Shown here: positions 1 to 6,409 of the stretch, piece by piece
How the letters are laid out: every line of letters begins with the position of its first letter
Position numbering within the stretch: the stretch's first letter is position 1
NCBI GenBank assembly: GCA_028821035.1
Contig: JAPPHP010000202.1
Span: forward strand, 1 to 7,615
Length of the DNA: 7,615 bases
Origin: Gammaproteobacteria bacterium
GTDB lineage: Bacteria; Pseudomonadota; Gammaproteobacteria; Pseudomonadales; Azotimanducaceae
Reading direction: 5' to 3'
Program-made: the position numbers and the translations under genes
The notes under the pieces: generated by a model
Told to the model about the DNA's origin: nothing
The model's database searches: none
The model's input: the letters and a program-made list of their open reading frames with translations, nothing else

Positions 1-1
1 C

Positions 2-274
2 AATCACAAGGAAGCGCTGATCTGGGAACACGAAGGCAACAAGGCCGTACGCAGGGGCCGGTGGAAGCTGGTATGCAAGTATCCGGGCGACTGGGAACTC
101 TACGACATCGTCGCCAACCGGACGGAAACGGCGAATCTCACGACGCACCACCCGGAGGTCGTCGCGGAACTCGGTGCGATCCACGATGCCTGGGCCGAGC
201 GTTGCGGCGTGAAGTCGTGGCAGCACCTGGTCGACAACCGGGGCGCTTTGCAGAAGCTCGCCCCCAGATGGTGA
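2..274 (+). CDS. Arylsulfatase family protein, C-terminal fragment
   Basis: The last 90 codons and stop of a gene entering from the left edge. The fragment carries the C-terminal signature of arylsulfatases: WEHEGNKAVRRGRWKLV, then WELYDI, NRTETANL and a closing helix beginning HHPEVVAEL and ending in a Trp-rich tail. In the family these are the C-terminal subdomain strands that pack on the alkaline-phosphatase-like core and follow the active site. The formylglycine motif (C/S-x-P-x-R) and metal ligands lie outside the window, so neither activity nor substrate can be judged. Arylsulfatases hydrolyse sulfate esters and are usually exported. The gene converges on the NHLP peptide gene, with 120 bp between their stops. 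Family assignment is strong; whether the upstream part is intact is unknown. Confidence 0.9.
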   Translation, partial: NHKEALIWEHEGNKAVRRGRWKLVCKYPGDWELYDIVANRTETANLTTHHPEVVAELGAIHDAWAERCGVKSWQHLVDNRGALQKLAPRW

Positions 275-394
275 GCGGCGTACGGCAACGCGCGGGCCAC
301 GATGGCCAGACCTCAAATCCCGGGCATGGGCTCGAACTCACGCACGGGGACGCGCCGCGCGCGCAGCCCGGCGCTCGGCCCCCCCCCCAGGAAG
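275..394. other. Convergent intergenic spacer with a C10/G10 homopolymer
   Basis: This 120-bp spacer separates the stops of the sulfatase (plus) and the NHLP peptide (minus). It holds a small GGCCA-CGA-TGGCC hairpin (295-307), an alternating GC-rich stretch near 350-366 and ten consecutive C (379-388), which read as ten G just after the peptide stop on the minus strand. No T-run follows any stem, so no clear intrinsic terminator is seen. The short reading frames here are not protein-like. Confidence 0.5.
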
Positions 395-646
395 CTACCA
401 GCAGCAGCAGAGGCCCGCCGAGATGGCTTCGAGCTGTTCCTCACTCATGGTGGGATCGGGCGGCAGCGCCAGATGCACCGTCTGCATGTCGCTCTCGTGG
501 ACCTCGATCGTCATCGACTCGGGTATCGAGATGCCCAACTCTTCCGAGATCGTGCTCTTCGGGTGCGCAAGGAGCTGTTGCCTGAAATCCGCATCCAAGG
601 CGGACTTCTCCACGATGTGCTGCAGCATGTCGTCGCCAGTTCGCAT
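395..646 (-). CDS. NHLP-family (nitrile hydratase-like leader) RiPP precursor peptide, short Cys-rich core
   Basis: An 83-residue protein with the classic NHLP leader: acidic N-terminus, DADFRQQLLAHPK (18-30), EELGISIPESMTIEVHES (35-52), TVHLALPPDP (56-65) and a closing helix MSEEQLEAISAG (67-78). This leader resembles the alpha subunit of nitrile hydratase and is the recognition part of proteusin-type precursors, normally cut after a small-residue or Gly-Gly site at the end of the helix. What follows is only L-C-C-C-W (79-83), so the predicted core is five residues with three consecutive Cys. The ATG at 644-646 is chosen because GGAGG lies six bases upstream (653-657) and the family homology begins soon after it; codons further upstream in frame are not family-like. 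No modifying enzyme is visible nearby. It is divergent from the peroxiredoxin gene. The leader call is confident; the product is unknown. A scaffold for C-terminal amino-acid addition or a metal-binding peptide are alternatives. Confidence 0.87.
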   Translation of the reverse strand: MRTGDDMLQHIVEKSALDADFRQQLLAHPKSTISEELGISIPESMTIEVHESDMQTVHLALPPDPTMSEEQLEAISAGLCCCW

Positions 647-652
647 GGCAGT

Positions 653-657
653 CCTCC
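653..657 (-). promoter_or_regulatory. Ribosome-binding site of the NHLP peptide gene
   Basis: GGAGG on the minus strand, six bases before the ATG at 646. It fixes the start of the peptide and argues against the longer frame that runs upstream to 826. Confidence 0.75.
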
Positions 658-677
658 CTCGTTCTCCAGCCACCGGC

Positions 678-707
678 ACGCTAGCACGACCCCCGTGGAA
701 ACCGCAA
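678..707 (-). promoter_or_regulatory. Weak candidate promoter for the NHLP peptide gene
   Basis: On the minus strand TTGCGG (702-707) is followed after 18 bases by TAGCGT (678-683). A TGC precedes the -10, as in extended -10 promoters. Transcription would start about 25 bases before the ATG. The -10 matches the consensus poorly and the call is by eye only. Confidence 0.2.
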
Positions 708-752
708 CGCGGACCCGGCCCGCGACGCGGATACGGTAACGCCACCAATGGT

Positions 753-781
753 TTGCAGTTCCAACCCCGGTAGGCAATGAT
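753..781 (+). promoter_or_regulatory. Weak candidate promoter for the selenoprotein peroxiredoxin gene
   Basis: TTGCAG (753-758) and AATGAT (776-781) are spaced by 17 bases and would give a leader of roughly 37 bases before the ATG at 825. Only half of the -35 and four of six -10 positions match the sigma-70 consensus. The 178-bp region between the two divergent starts must hold both promoters, but I see no convincing operator in it. Confidence 0.2.
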
Positions 782-824
782 CTCGTCCCCGAAGCACCCC
801 TGTAATGCACCGTTCGCAAACACC

Positions 825-1361
825 ATGATGAGACTTCGAAGTGGATTCCTTCGGCTCGCCGCGTGCCTCGTCGGCGGGTTCCTGACCTGGAGTTGCCTGG
901 CCGTGGAAGTCGGCGACCCGGCTCCCGACTTTCGCCTGACGGGATCGGACGACCGGCAGCACGCCCTGACGGACTACCGGGGCCAGTTCGTCGTCATCGC
1001 GTTCTTTCCCAAGGCCTTCACCGGCGGCTGAACCCTCCAGTGCAAGGCGCTGCGTGACAGCGCCCGGGAGATCGAAGCGTTCGATGTCGCGTACTTCATG
1101 GCGAGCGTGGATGCGCCCGAGACGAACAAGGCCTTCGCCGAGGAGAATCGGGCCACCTTCCCCGTGCTGTCCGACCCGGACCGCGCCGTGTCGACCGCCT
1201 ACGGCGTGTTGTCCGAGCGCGGTATGGCGAAGCGATGGACCTACTACGTGGATCCCGAGGGCGTCATAGCCCGCATCGACCGCGAGGTGGAAGCACGCAC
1301 GGCCGGCGCCGACCTGGTGCGCCACCTCGAGAGCCTCGGCGTGCCGCGCAGGGATCCCTGA
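825..1361 (+). CDS. Exported PrxQ/BCP-like peroxiredoxin with in-frame TGA, probable selenoprotein
   Basis: Read through TGA 1029-1031, this gives 178 residues. Residues 1-26 are a signal peptide (RLRSGFLRL, hydrophobic core, cleavage likely after Cys-Leu-Ala), so the enzyme is periplasmic. The thioredoxin-fold domain starts VGDPAPDFRL (29-38), has FFPKAFTGG (60-68), then U69-T-L-Q-C73, and later FMASVDAPE, FPVLSDPD and WTYYVDPEG. In E. coli BCP the peroxidatic Cys sits exactly at position 69 in PKAMTPGCTVQ; here it is TGA. Homology continues in the same frame on both sides, which argues against a decayed gene. Cys73 is the only Cys in the mature protein, leaving a Sec-x3-Cys pair. The likely role is reduction of peroxides. 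The start is either the ATG at 825 or 828: the signal peptide favours these, though no Shine-Dalgarno is seen; an in-frame ATG at 777 would add a non-signal-like extension. Its 3' end faces the ABC-2 gene 12 bp away. The alternative is a nonsense mutation. Confidence 0.85.
1029..1070 (+). promoter_or_regulatory. Predicted bacterial SECIS element after the Sec UGA
   Basis: Starting 14 bases after the TGA, GGCGCTG (1046-1052) pairs perfectly with CAGCGCC (1058-1064), closing a five-base loop CGTGA (1053-1057). The loop has G then U at positions 2 and 3. A short lower stem CTCC (1035-1038) with GGAG (1067-1070) is possible. Known bacterial SECIS elements have an apical stem-loop roughly 16-37 bases from the UGA with G among the first loop bases, bound by SelB; here the loop begins 21 bases after the UGA. 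It lies within the coding sequence, as usual in bacteria. Confidence 0.75.
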
Positions 1362-1373
1362 TCCCAAGGGTCA

Positions 1374-3350
1374 TCACGGCGAGGACGGCGTCCCGCCGAC
1401 CTGCAGTTCGACAAAGCGACGGTACGCGCCGCCCGGCCGGCGCATCAGCTCGTCGTGACCGCCCGTCTCGATGATGCGGCCACGCTCGATGAAGGCGATC
1501 CGGTCGGCCGAGCGGATCGTGCTGAGCCGATGCGCGATGACGATCAGCAGCCGTTGCTCGCGCTCGGCGTGGAGCGCCGCGACGAGGGCGTTCTCCGTCT
1601 CGGGGTCGAGCGCGGCGGTCGGCTCGTCGAGTACCAGCACGGGCGCTCTGCTGACGATGCCGCGGGCGATGGCCAACCGTTGTTTCTGCCCTACCGACAG
1701 GGTGGCGCCGGCCTGCCCCAGCCGTGTCTCGAAGCCTTCCGGCAAGGCTTCGACGAAGTCGAGCGCGCCGGCCGTGCGCGCCGCCGCGGCAACCTCCTCC
1801 ATGGTCGCGGCGGAGTTGCCCATCCGGATGTTGCTGGCAACCGTGTCGTCGAACAGTGTCGGCTCCTGGAACACGAACGCGACGTTGTCCCGCACGTAGT
1901 CGACGTCGAGTTCGGCGAGGTCCACGTCATCGAACCGGACGCGACCCGCGGTGGGCCGGATGAACCCCGGCAGCGTGTACGCGAGGGTCGACTTCCCCGC
2001 GCCGGTCGCGCCGACCAGCGCGATCATCTCGCCAACCCTGCCCTCGAGGTGCACCCCGTCGAGCGCCGGCGTCCCGTCGGGATACCGGAAGGAGACGTCT
2101 TCGAGCGCCACGCGGCGTACCGGCCCGGGGAGGCGCCGGGCGCCATGGTGGTCGGCATCGATGCGCAGGTCGACGATGTCGAAGACGCGCTTCATGCCGG
2201 CCACGCTGTTCTGCAGGTTGAACCACAGCGCACCCATCGCGCCCGCGGTGATCGCGATCTGCAGGAAGAAGCCGTACAGCACCGCGTAGTCGCCCGCCGA
2301 CATGCGGCCGTCGATGATCGCGTTGGCGACGTCGTAGAAGGCATAGAACGCAAGCCCGAGGATCACGACACCCTGTAGCGCCGCGAGCAGCAGGTTCATG
2401 AGTTCGTAGCCGCGGAAACGCCTGAACGACCGTGCGCTGTCGTCCGCGAACGACTCCCGCTGCCGGTCGCCGGCGCCGAGGCTCTGCACGGCGGCGATGT
2501 TGCTCATCCCCTCCTCGACCGTGGCGGTCGTGTCGGCCCCCGCCATCCGGCTCGCCAGCGAGCGCCGCCGCGTGATCCCCGTCATGAGCAACGTGCTGAG
2601 CAGGATCATCGGCGCCGCGAAAGCGGCCAGGAAGATCACCGAGGGCAGGACCGAGAAGCTGTACTGCATGGTCCAGACGACGACCGCCACCGTGTAGAGG
2701 CTGACGAGCGGCGTCACCAGGATCTCGTAGCAGACCCGCGAGATGGACGGCGTGTCGTACATCACCCGGTACACCGCATCCCCGATGCTCGCGTCGGCGA
2801 ACCGGGTCATCGGCAGCGCCAGCAGCCGGTTGTAGAGCAACGACCGGAGGTCGTGGTTGATCCGGTGCGTCGCCCGCAGCTGGTAGCGATACTCGTAGAG
2901 CCCGAGCAGTCCGCCCACCCGGCTGTCGGAGACGCTCGCCTGGTTCTCGCTCCGGGTCGCGGTGTCCACGCCCTCCGCGAGTTCCCCCTCCGCGCGGTCG
3001 CTCGCCGCCCCCTGGCCGAACGCGCCGATCAGCACGATGCCCACCAGGCTGATGCCGACGATCGCCCACACGATCTCGAACGGCGTGAGGCCCACCATGA
3101 GATCGAGCAACGGCTGGGCGTAGGGCGGGTACGGCGTCGGCGCCGTGCCGACGGGCATGCCCATCACGACGTGGTCCACCAGGATCTTGAGCGGCCACGG
3201 CAGGATCAGGACCACCGAGACCCCTACCAGGCTCAGGACGAGCTTGACGGCGATCTGCTTCCGGTACGGCCAGACGAACACCAGCGAGCGCGCGATGAGC
3301 GCACACGTCTCGCGCGTACCGAGTCTGCGAAAGTCGCCCGGGTCGCTCAC
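1374..3350 (-). CDS. ABC exporter half-transporter 2 (permease fused to ATPase)
   Basis: A 658-residue type IV (MsbA/MdlB-like) ABC exporter subunit. A six-helix transmembrane domain spans about 25-390 with coupling-helix signatures such as GDAVYRVMYDT (190-200), followed by the nucleotide-binding domain: Walker A GATGAGKST (447-455), Q-loop Gln495, signature LSVGQ (551-555), Walker B VLVLDEP with catalytic Glu576, and H-loop His607. All ATPase motifs are canonical. It starts at GTG (3348-3350), overlapping the TGA of ABC-1 by four bases (GTGA), which indicates translational coupling and a heterodimer. Upstream in-frame codons lie in the ABC-1 gene and are not homologous. There is no N-terminal C39 peptidase domain. 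An acidic, polar insertion after the second hydrophobic helix (about 113-146) is unusual for the family. Two adjacent TGA stops (TGATGA) end the frame. The substrate cannot be read from the sequence: lipid, drug or peptide are all possible. Confidence 0.92.
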   Translation of the reverse strand: MSDPGDFRRLGTRETCALIARSLVFVWPYRKQIAVKLVLSLVGVSVVLILPWPLKILVDHVVMGMPVGTAPTPYPPYAQPLLDLMVGLTPFEIVWAIVGISLVGIVLIGAFGQGAASDRAEGELAEGVDTATRSENQASVSDSRVGGLLGLYEYRYQLRATHRINHDLRSLLYNRLLALPMTRFADASIGDAVYRVMYDTPSISRVCYEILVTPLVSLYTVAVVVWTMQYSFSVLPSVIFLAAFAAPMILLSTLLMTGITRRRSLASRMAGADTTATVEEGMSNIAAVQSLGAGDRQRESFADDSARSFRRFRGYELMNLLLAALQGVVILGLAFYAFYDVANAIIDGRMSAGDYAVLYGFFLQIAITAGAMGALWFNLQNSVAGMKRVFDIVDLRIDADHHGARRLPGPVRRVALEDVSFRYPDGTPALDGVHLEGRVGEMIALVGATGAGKSTLAYTLPGFIRPTAGRVRFDDVDLAELDVDYVRDNVAFVFQEPTLFDDTVASNIRMGNSAATMEEVAAAARTAGALDFVEALPEGFETRLGQAGATLSVGQKQRLAIARGIVSRAPVLVLDEPTAALDPETENALVAALHAEREQRLLIVIAHRLSTIRSADRIAFIERGRIIETGGHDELMRRPGGAYRRFVELQVGGTPSSP

Positions 3351-5260
3351 GCGGCCTGCCCCGTCTCGCTCTCGACGAAAGCCCGGTAGACGCCTGCCGT
3401 TCCGAGCAGCTCGTCGTGCGGGCCTTGCGCCAGCACGCGGCCGTCCCGGAGATACACCACCTGGTCCGCCTGGCGGATCGTCGAGAGGCGGTGCGTGATG
3501 AGGAAGATGCAGCGGTCCCCGCCCCAGCGCTTCAGGCTCGAGAGCACCCGCAACTCGGTCTCGGCGTCGAGGGCGGCGGTCGGCTCGTCCAGGATCAGGA
3601 TCGGTGCGTCCTTGACGATGGCGCGGGCGATGACGAGGCGCTGCCGCTGGCCGCTCGAGAGCTTCGTGGCGCGCTCGCCGAGCGGCGTCGCGTAGCCTTG
3701 CGGCAGGCCCTCGATGAACTCGTCGGCACACGCGACCCGCGCCGCCTCCGCGACCGCGCCCGCCGACGCGCCCGGCACCGCGAACCGGATGTTCTCCGTC
3801 ACCGTGTCGGTGAACAGCACGTTCTCCTGGGTGGCGATGGCGATCGCGCGGCGGAGCGAATCGACGGTGACTCCGCGGATATCGACGCCGTCGATCGTGA
3901 TGCGTCCCGCGTCGGGATCGGCGAGGCGCAGCAGCAGGGACATGAGCGTCGATTTGCCGGTGCCCGTCGGTCCGACCACCGCCGTCACCGTGCCACGGGA
4001 CGCCCGGAGGTCGATGTCCTCCAGCACGGGCCGGTCCGGCAGGTATCCGAACGTCACGCCCTCGAACCGCACGTCATCCCGGAAACCCGGCAGCGCGACG
4101 GCGTCCGCGGCGTCCTCGATGTCCGGCTCGAGATCGAGGATCTCGAACACGCGCCCGAGCCCCACCGCCATGTCCTGCGCCCGCCCCCAGAGGCCGACAA
4201 GGGCGCGGACCGCCCCGAGGCCGTCGTTGGCGCGGCTGTTCACCGCCGAGAACGAGCCGAAGTTCCACACCGCGAACCCGAAACCCAGCAGGATGCCCTG
4301 GGCGAACGTTTCCGCCGAAGCGTTCGACCACAGCGCGGCGAGCGACTCGACCGCCAGGATCGCGAGTCCGATCATCGCGAACGCGAGGATGCCGAGCACC
4401 GCGAGGGACACACGCGAACGGAAGACGGCCTGGAGCGCTCCGACCGACCGCTCGTCGAATCCACGCAGGCGCTCCGGCTCGGTGCCGGTCGCCTTGATCA
4501 CGCGCACGCCCAGCACGCTCTCCTGGATCCACGACGTGAGCGCGCTGTTGCGCTCGCGCGCGTGCCGGAAGCGCGTGCGCAACCGCGACGAGAAGAGGTA
4601 GCCGAGGTAGAGCACAGGCAACACCGTGACGGCAAGCACCGCCGCCAGGAGCGGCTGGAACGCCGCGACTACGGCGACGCCGACCAGGTAGCGCCCGAGG
4701 AACATCAGCGGCTCGACGAAGACGAAGCGAATGATCGCCGTCACCATCGCGCTGTCCTGGTACACCCGGTAGATCGCGTCGCCGGTGCGGGCGTTGGCAT
4801 GAAACGTCAGCGACTGGGCCTGCAGGTTGTCGATGAGCCGCACCCGCATGCGCTGGTTGATCTGCTGGAAGATCCACAGGGCGTAGTAGTTGAGGACGAG
4901 CGCGCTCGAGATTGCGACTCCGGTCAGGATGAGGGCCGTCAGGAGCGTGGGCCAAAGCAGGGCCCGGCGGGCGTCCGCCGAGAGTCCGTCGACCTCCACG
5001 AAAACGGCCGGGTCGAGGCCGAACAGGAAGGCGGCGATGCCCCCGACAGGCTTGCCGGCAAGCACCCCCGAAGTTGCCAGGCCGATCATGATGATCGACA
5101 GGAACGCCGTCACCAGCGCGAGTATTCCGGACGCCCCGAGATACGCCACGAGGTGGCCGCGCAACGGGCGGATGAAGGGCCAGGTGCGCAGGAAGATGTT
5201 CGCCACCCAGCGCGCGCTGAATTGGTCGCGCTCGGCATCGGGGAGAACGGCTACGCGCAT
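3347..5260 (-). CDS. ABC exporter half-transporter 1 (permease fused to ATPase)
   Basis: A 637-residue ABC exporter subunit with the same fold as its downstream partner. The transmembrane domain (about 25-360) has a long first external loop (about 65-100) and the coupling segment GDAIYRVYQDS (160-170). The ATPase domain has Walker A GPTGTGKST (430-438), Q-loop Gln478, signature LSSGQ (534-538), Walker B ILILDEP with Glu559, and H-loop His590. Both half-transporters keep consensus signature and catalytic Glu residues, so the pair does not show the degenerate site of many heterodimeric exporters. The ATG at 5258-5260 is chosen because the family's usual cytoplasmic N-terminal helix (WPFIRPLRGHL) follows; the Shine-Dalgarno is weak. 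It begins 41 bp after the hydrolase stop, so it is probably in one operon with hydrolase and ABC-2. No C39 or other peptidase domain is present. Substrate unknown. Confidence 0.92.
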   Translation of the reverse strand: MRVAVLPDAERDQFSARWVANIFLRTWPFIRPLRGHLVAYLGASGILALVTAFLSIIMIGLATSGVLAGKPVGGIAAFLFGLDPAVFVEVDGLSADARRALLWPTLLTALILTGVAISSALVLNYYALWIFQQINQRMRVRLIDNLQAQSLTFHANARTGDAIYRVYQDSAMVTAIIRFVFVEPLMFLGRYLVGVAVVAAFQPLLAAVLAVTVLPVLYLGYLFSSRLRTRFRHARERNSALTSWIQESVLGVRVIKATGTEPERLRGFDERSVGALQAVFRSRVSLAVLGILAFAMIGLAILAVESLAALWSNASAETFAQGILLGFGFAVWNFGSFSAVNSRANDGLGAVRALVGLWGRAQDMAVGLGRVFEILDLEPDIEDAADAVALPGFRDDVRFEGVTFGYLPDRPVLEDIDLRASRGTVTAVVGPTGTGKSTLMSLLLRLADPDAGRITIDGVDIRGVTVDSLRRAIAIATQENVLFTDTVTENIRFAVPGASAGAVAEAARVACADEFIEGLPQGYATPLGERATKLSSGQRQRLVIARAIVKDAPILILDEPTAALDAETELRVLSSLKRWGGDRCIFLITHRLSTIRQADQVVYLRDGRVLAQGPHDELLGTAGVYRAFVESETGQAA

Positions 5261-5301
5261 GCGCCTATGTCACCAAGGCCAGGACGCGGCCGGTTCGTTC
5301 C

Positions 5302-6333
5302 TCATTCGGGCACGAGCGACGTGCCGGCACCGGCTCCGAAGTCCACGGTCTCGAAGTGAAGCTGGTTGGGCACCCGCGGCGCGTACCGGCCCGTGCGTTT
5401 CGCGTTGGCCAGGTGGCGCTCGGCCGCGGGGTCCGGTCCTTCGGGACGCAGCGCACGCTGGAAGAAGGCGAACATGTTCTCGAGGCGCCGCGGGACGGAT
5501 CTGCCGGTGTGGGCGGCGCCGCGGACGAGGTGATACTCGTGCTCGATGGCGGCGTCGAAGAGCAGGCGATGCACGAGTTCGGCGCTCAGGAACGTGAGGT
5601 TGGCGTCCTCGTCGCCCGCCTCTACCAGCAACTGCAGGCCCGACTCGCGCAGCCGCGCGGCGTTGTCGATGACGATGGTCGGCGGGTGGCGGGCCTGCCA
5701 GTACGCGACGTCGACCGGGTTCCCGAAGCGCCGCTCCAGGAAGCGGAGCGCGCCCGGACCATAGGGCGTCACGTCCAGGTCGGCGAAGGCCATGACCGGC
5801 GGGAACCCCGGTTCGAGCGCCGCGGCGGCGGCGAAGGTCTCCGGGTTGCGCAGGGCGATCCGCAGCGTCCCCTGGCCCCCGGCGGACGCTCCGCCGATCA
5901 GCGTCCCCGCCCTGTCCTGCGCCACGTGGTATGCGCCGCGCACATGCGCAAGCAACTCGGTGATCAGAAAGGTCTCCCAGTCGTTGCCGCCGCCCTTCCA
6001 GTCGATCCAGTAGGAGTTGCCCGTGAGCGGCGCCACCACGACGACCGGTTCGATCGTACCCTTCGCCCACGCGTGTTCGAGCGGAGGCCGCAGACGCCGC
6101 TCGAGCTGGTTCTCGCCGCCGCTGCCGCCGTGCAACCACAGCAGCAGCGGGTACGGCACTTCCCGCTCCGGTGCGTATTCCGGCGGCAACAGGAGGTCGA
6201 AACGCGCTTCGCCGGGCACCAGTTCGGTTGCTACGCCTTGCTGGAGGAGAACGGACTCCTGCGCCAGGCTGCCGGCGCCTGCGAGCAGGGCGAACAGCCA
6301 CGGGAACGCGGTGATTCGCGGGACGCATCGCAT
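5302..6333 (-). CDS. Secreted alpha/beta-hydrolase, putative esterase
   Basis: A 343-residue protein with an N-terminal signal peptide (basic start, hydrophobic ITAFPWLFALLAGAGSLA, cleavage likely near residue 24), so exported. The alpha/beta-hydrolase landmarks are in order: strand and oxyanion region LLLWLHGGSGGEN (63-75), nucleophile elbow GGASAGG with Ser150, probable acid Asp241 or Asp243 in EAGDEDANL, and His275 in GAAHTGRSV. The pattern fits the PF00756-type putative esterase group (esterase D or feruloyl-esterase-like). Substrate unknown; a carboxylic ester or peptide-like substrate in the periplasm is inferred. The ATG at 6331-6333 has AGGAG seven bases upstream (6341-6345). The C-terminal tail after about residue 305 looks like an addition beyond the catalytic fold. 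It precedes the ABC pair by 41 bp on the same strand, which suggests shared transcription; whether it acts on the exported substrate is speculation. Confidence 0.87.
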   Translation of the reverse strand: MRCVPRITAFPWLFALLAGAGSLAQESVLLQQGVATELVPGEARFDLLLPPEYAPEREVPYPLLLWLHGGSGGENQLERRLRPPLEHAWAKGTIEPVVVVAPLTGNSYWIDWKGGGNDWETFLITELLAHVRGAYHVAQDRAGTLIGGASAGGQGTLRIALRNPETFAAAAALEPGFPPVMAFADLDVTPYGPGALRFLERRFGNPVDVAYWQARHPPTIVIDNAARLRESGLQLLVEAGDEDANLTFLSAELVHRLLFDAAIEHEYHLVRGAAHTGRSVPRRLENMFAFFQRALRPEGPDPAAERHLANAKRTGRYAPRVPNQLHFETVDFGAGAGTSLVPE

Positions 6334-6376
6334 GGCAGGTCTCCTGGCGGGTTGCGCGACATCTTAGCGCCCCATG

Positions 6377-6409
6377 GCCGGCGCGCCGGCGTCACTGCCC
6401 GGCGTCACT
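6377..6409. repeat. 14-bp palindrome plus 11-bp tandem direct repeat at the Uma2 3' end
   Basis: GCCGGCGCGCCGGC (6377-6390) is a perfect palindrome. CCGGCGTCACT occurs twice, at 6386-6396 and 6399-6409, and the second copy covers the Uma2 stop codon. The palindrome could form a hairpin between Uma2 and the hydrolase, but no U-run follows on the minus strand, so it is not a clear intrinsic terminator. Confidence 0.5.

Noticed and set aside
309..345. tRNA T-arm-like stretches (TCAAATCCCG, CTCGAACTC)
   Set aside because: No acceptor stem, anticodon arm or D-arm can be assembled around them.
395..826. Longer 143-codon frame for the NHLP peptide starting at 826
   Set aside because: The extra 60 residues are Arg/Gly/Pro-rich and unlike the leader family, they run through the divergent promoter region and touch the peroxiredoxin start, and GGAGG marks the ATG at 646 instead.
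1098..1361. Separate small gene starting at ATG 1098
   Set aside because: It is the C-terminal half of the peroxiredoxin, in the same frame as the part before the TGA, with homology continuous between 1032 and 1098.
1351..1365. GGGAT-CCCTG-ATCCC hairpin as a bidirectional terminator between the peroxiredoxin and ABC-2
   Set aside because: Only five base pairs, no T-run on either side, and it overlaps the peroxiredoxin stop codon.
1374..5260. The ABC pair as the dedicated NHLM-type peptidase-transporter of the NHLP system
   Set aside because: Neither protein has the N-terminal C39 peptidase domain or the extra domains expected of those transporters; they look like generic MsbA/MdlB-type exporters.
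3416..5359. Plus-strand open frame of 647 codons opposite ABC-1
   Set aside because: Its translation is Arg/Asp/His/Glu-rich low-complexity, typical of the antisense of a GC-rich gene, with no family features, while the minus strand encodes a full ABC exporter.
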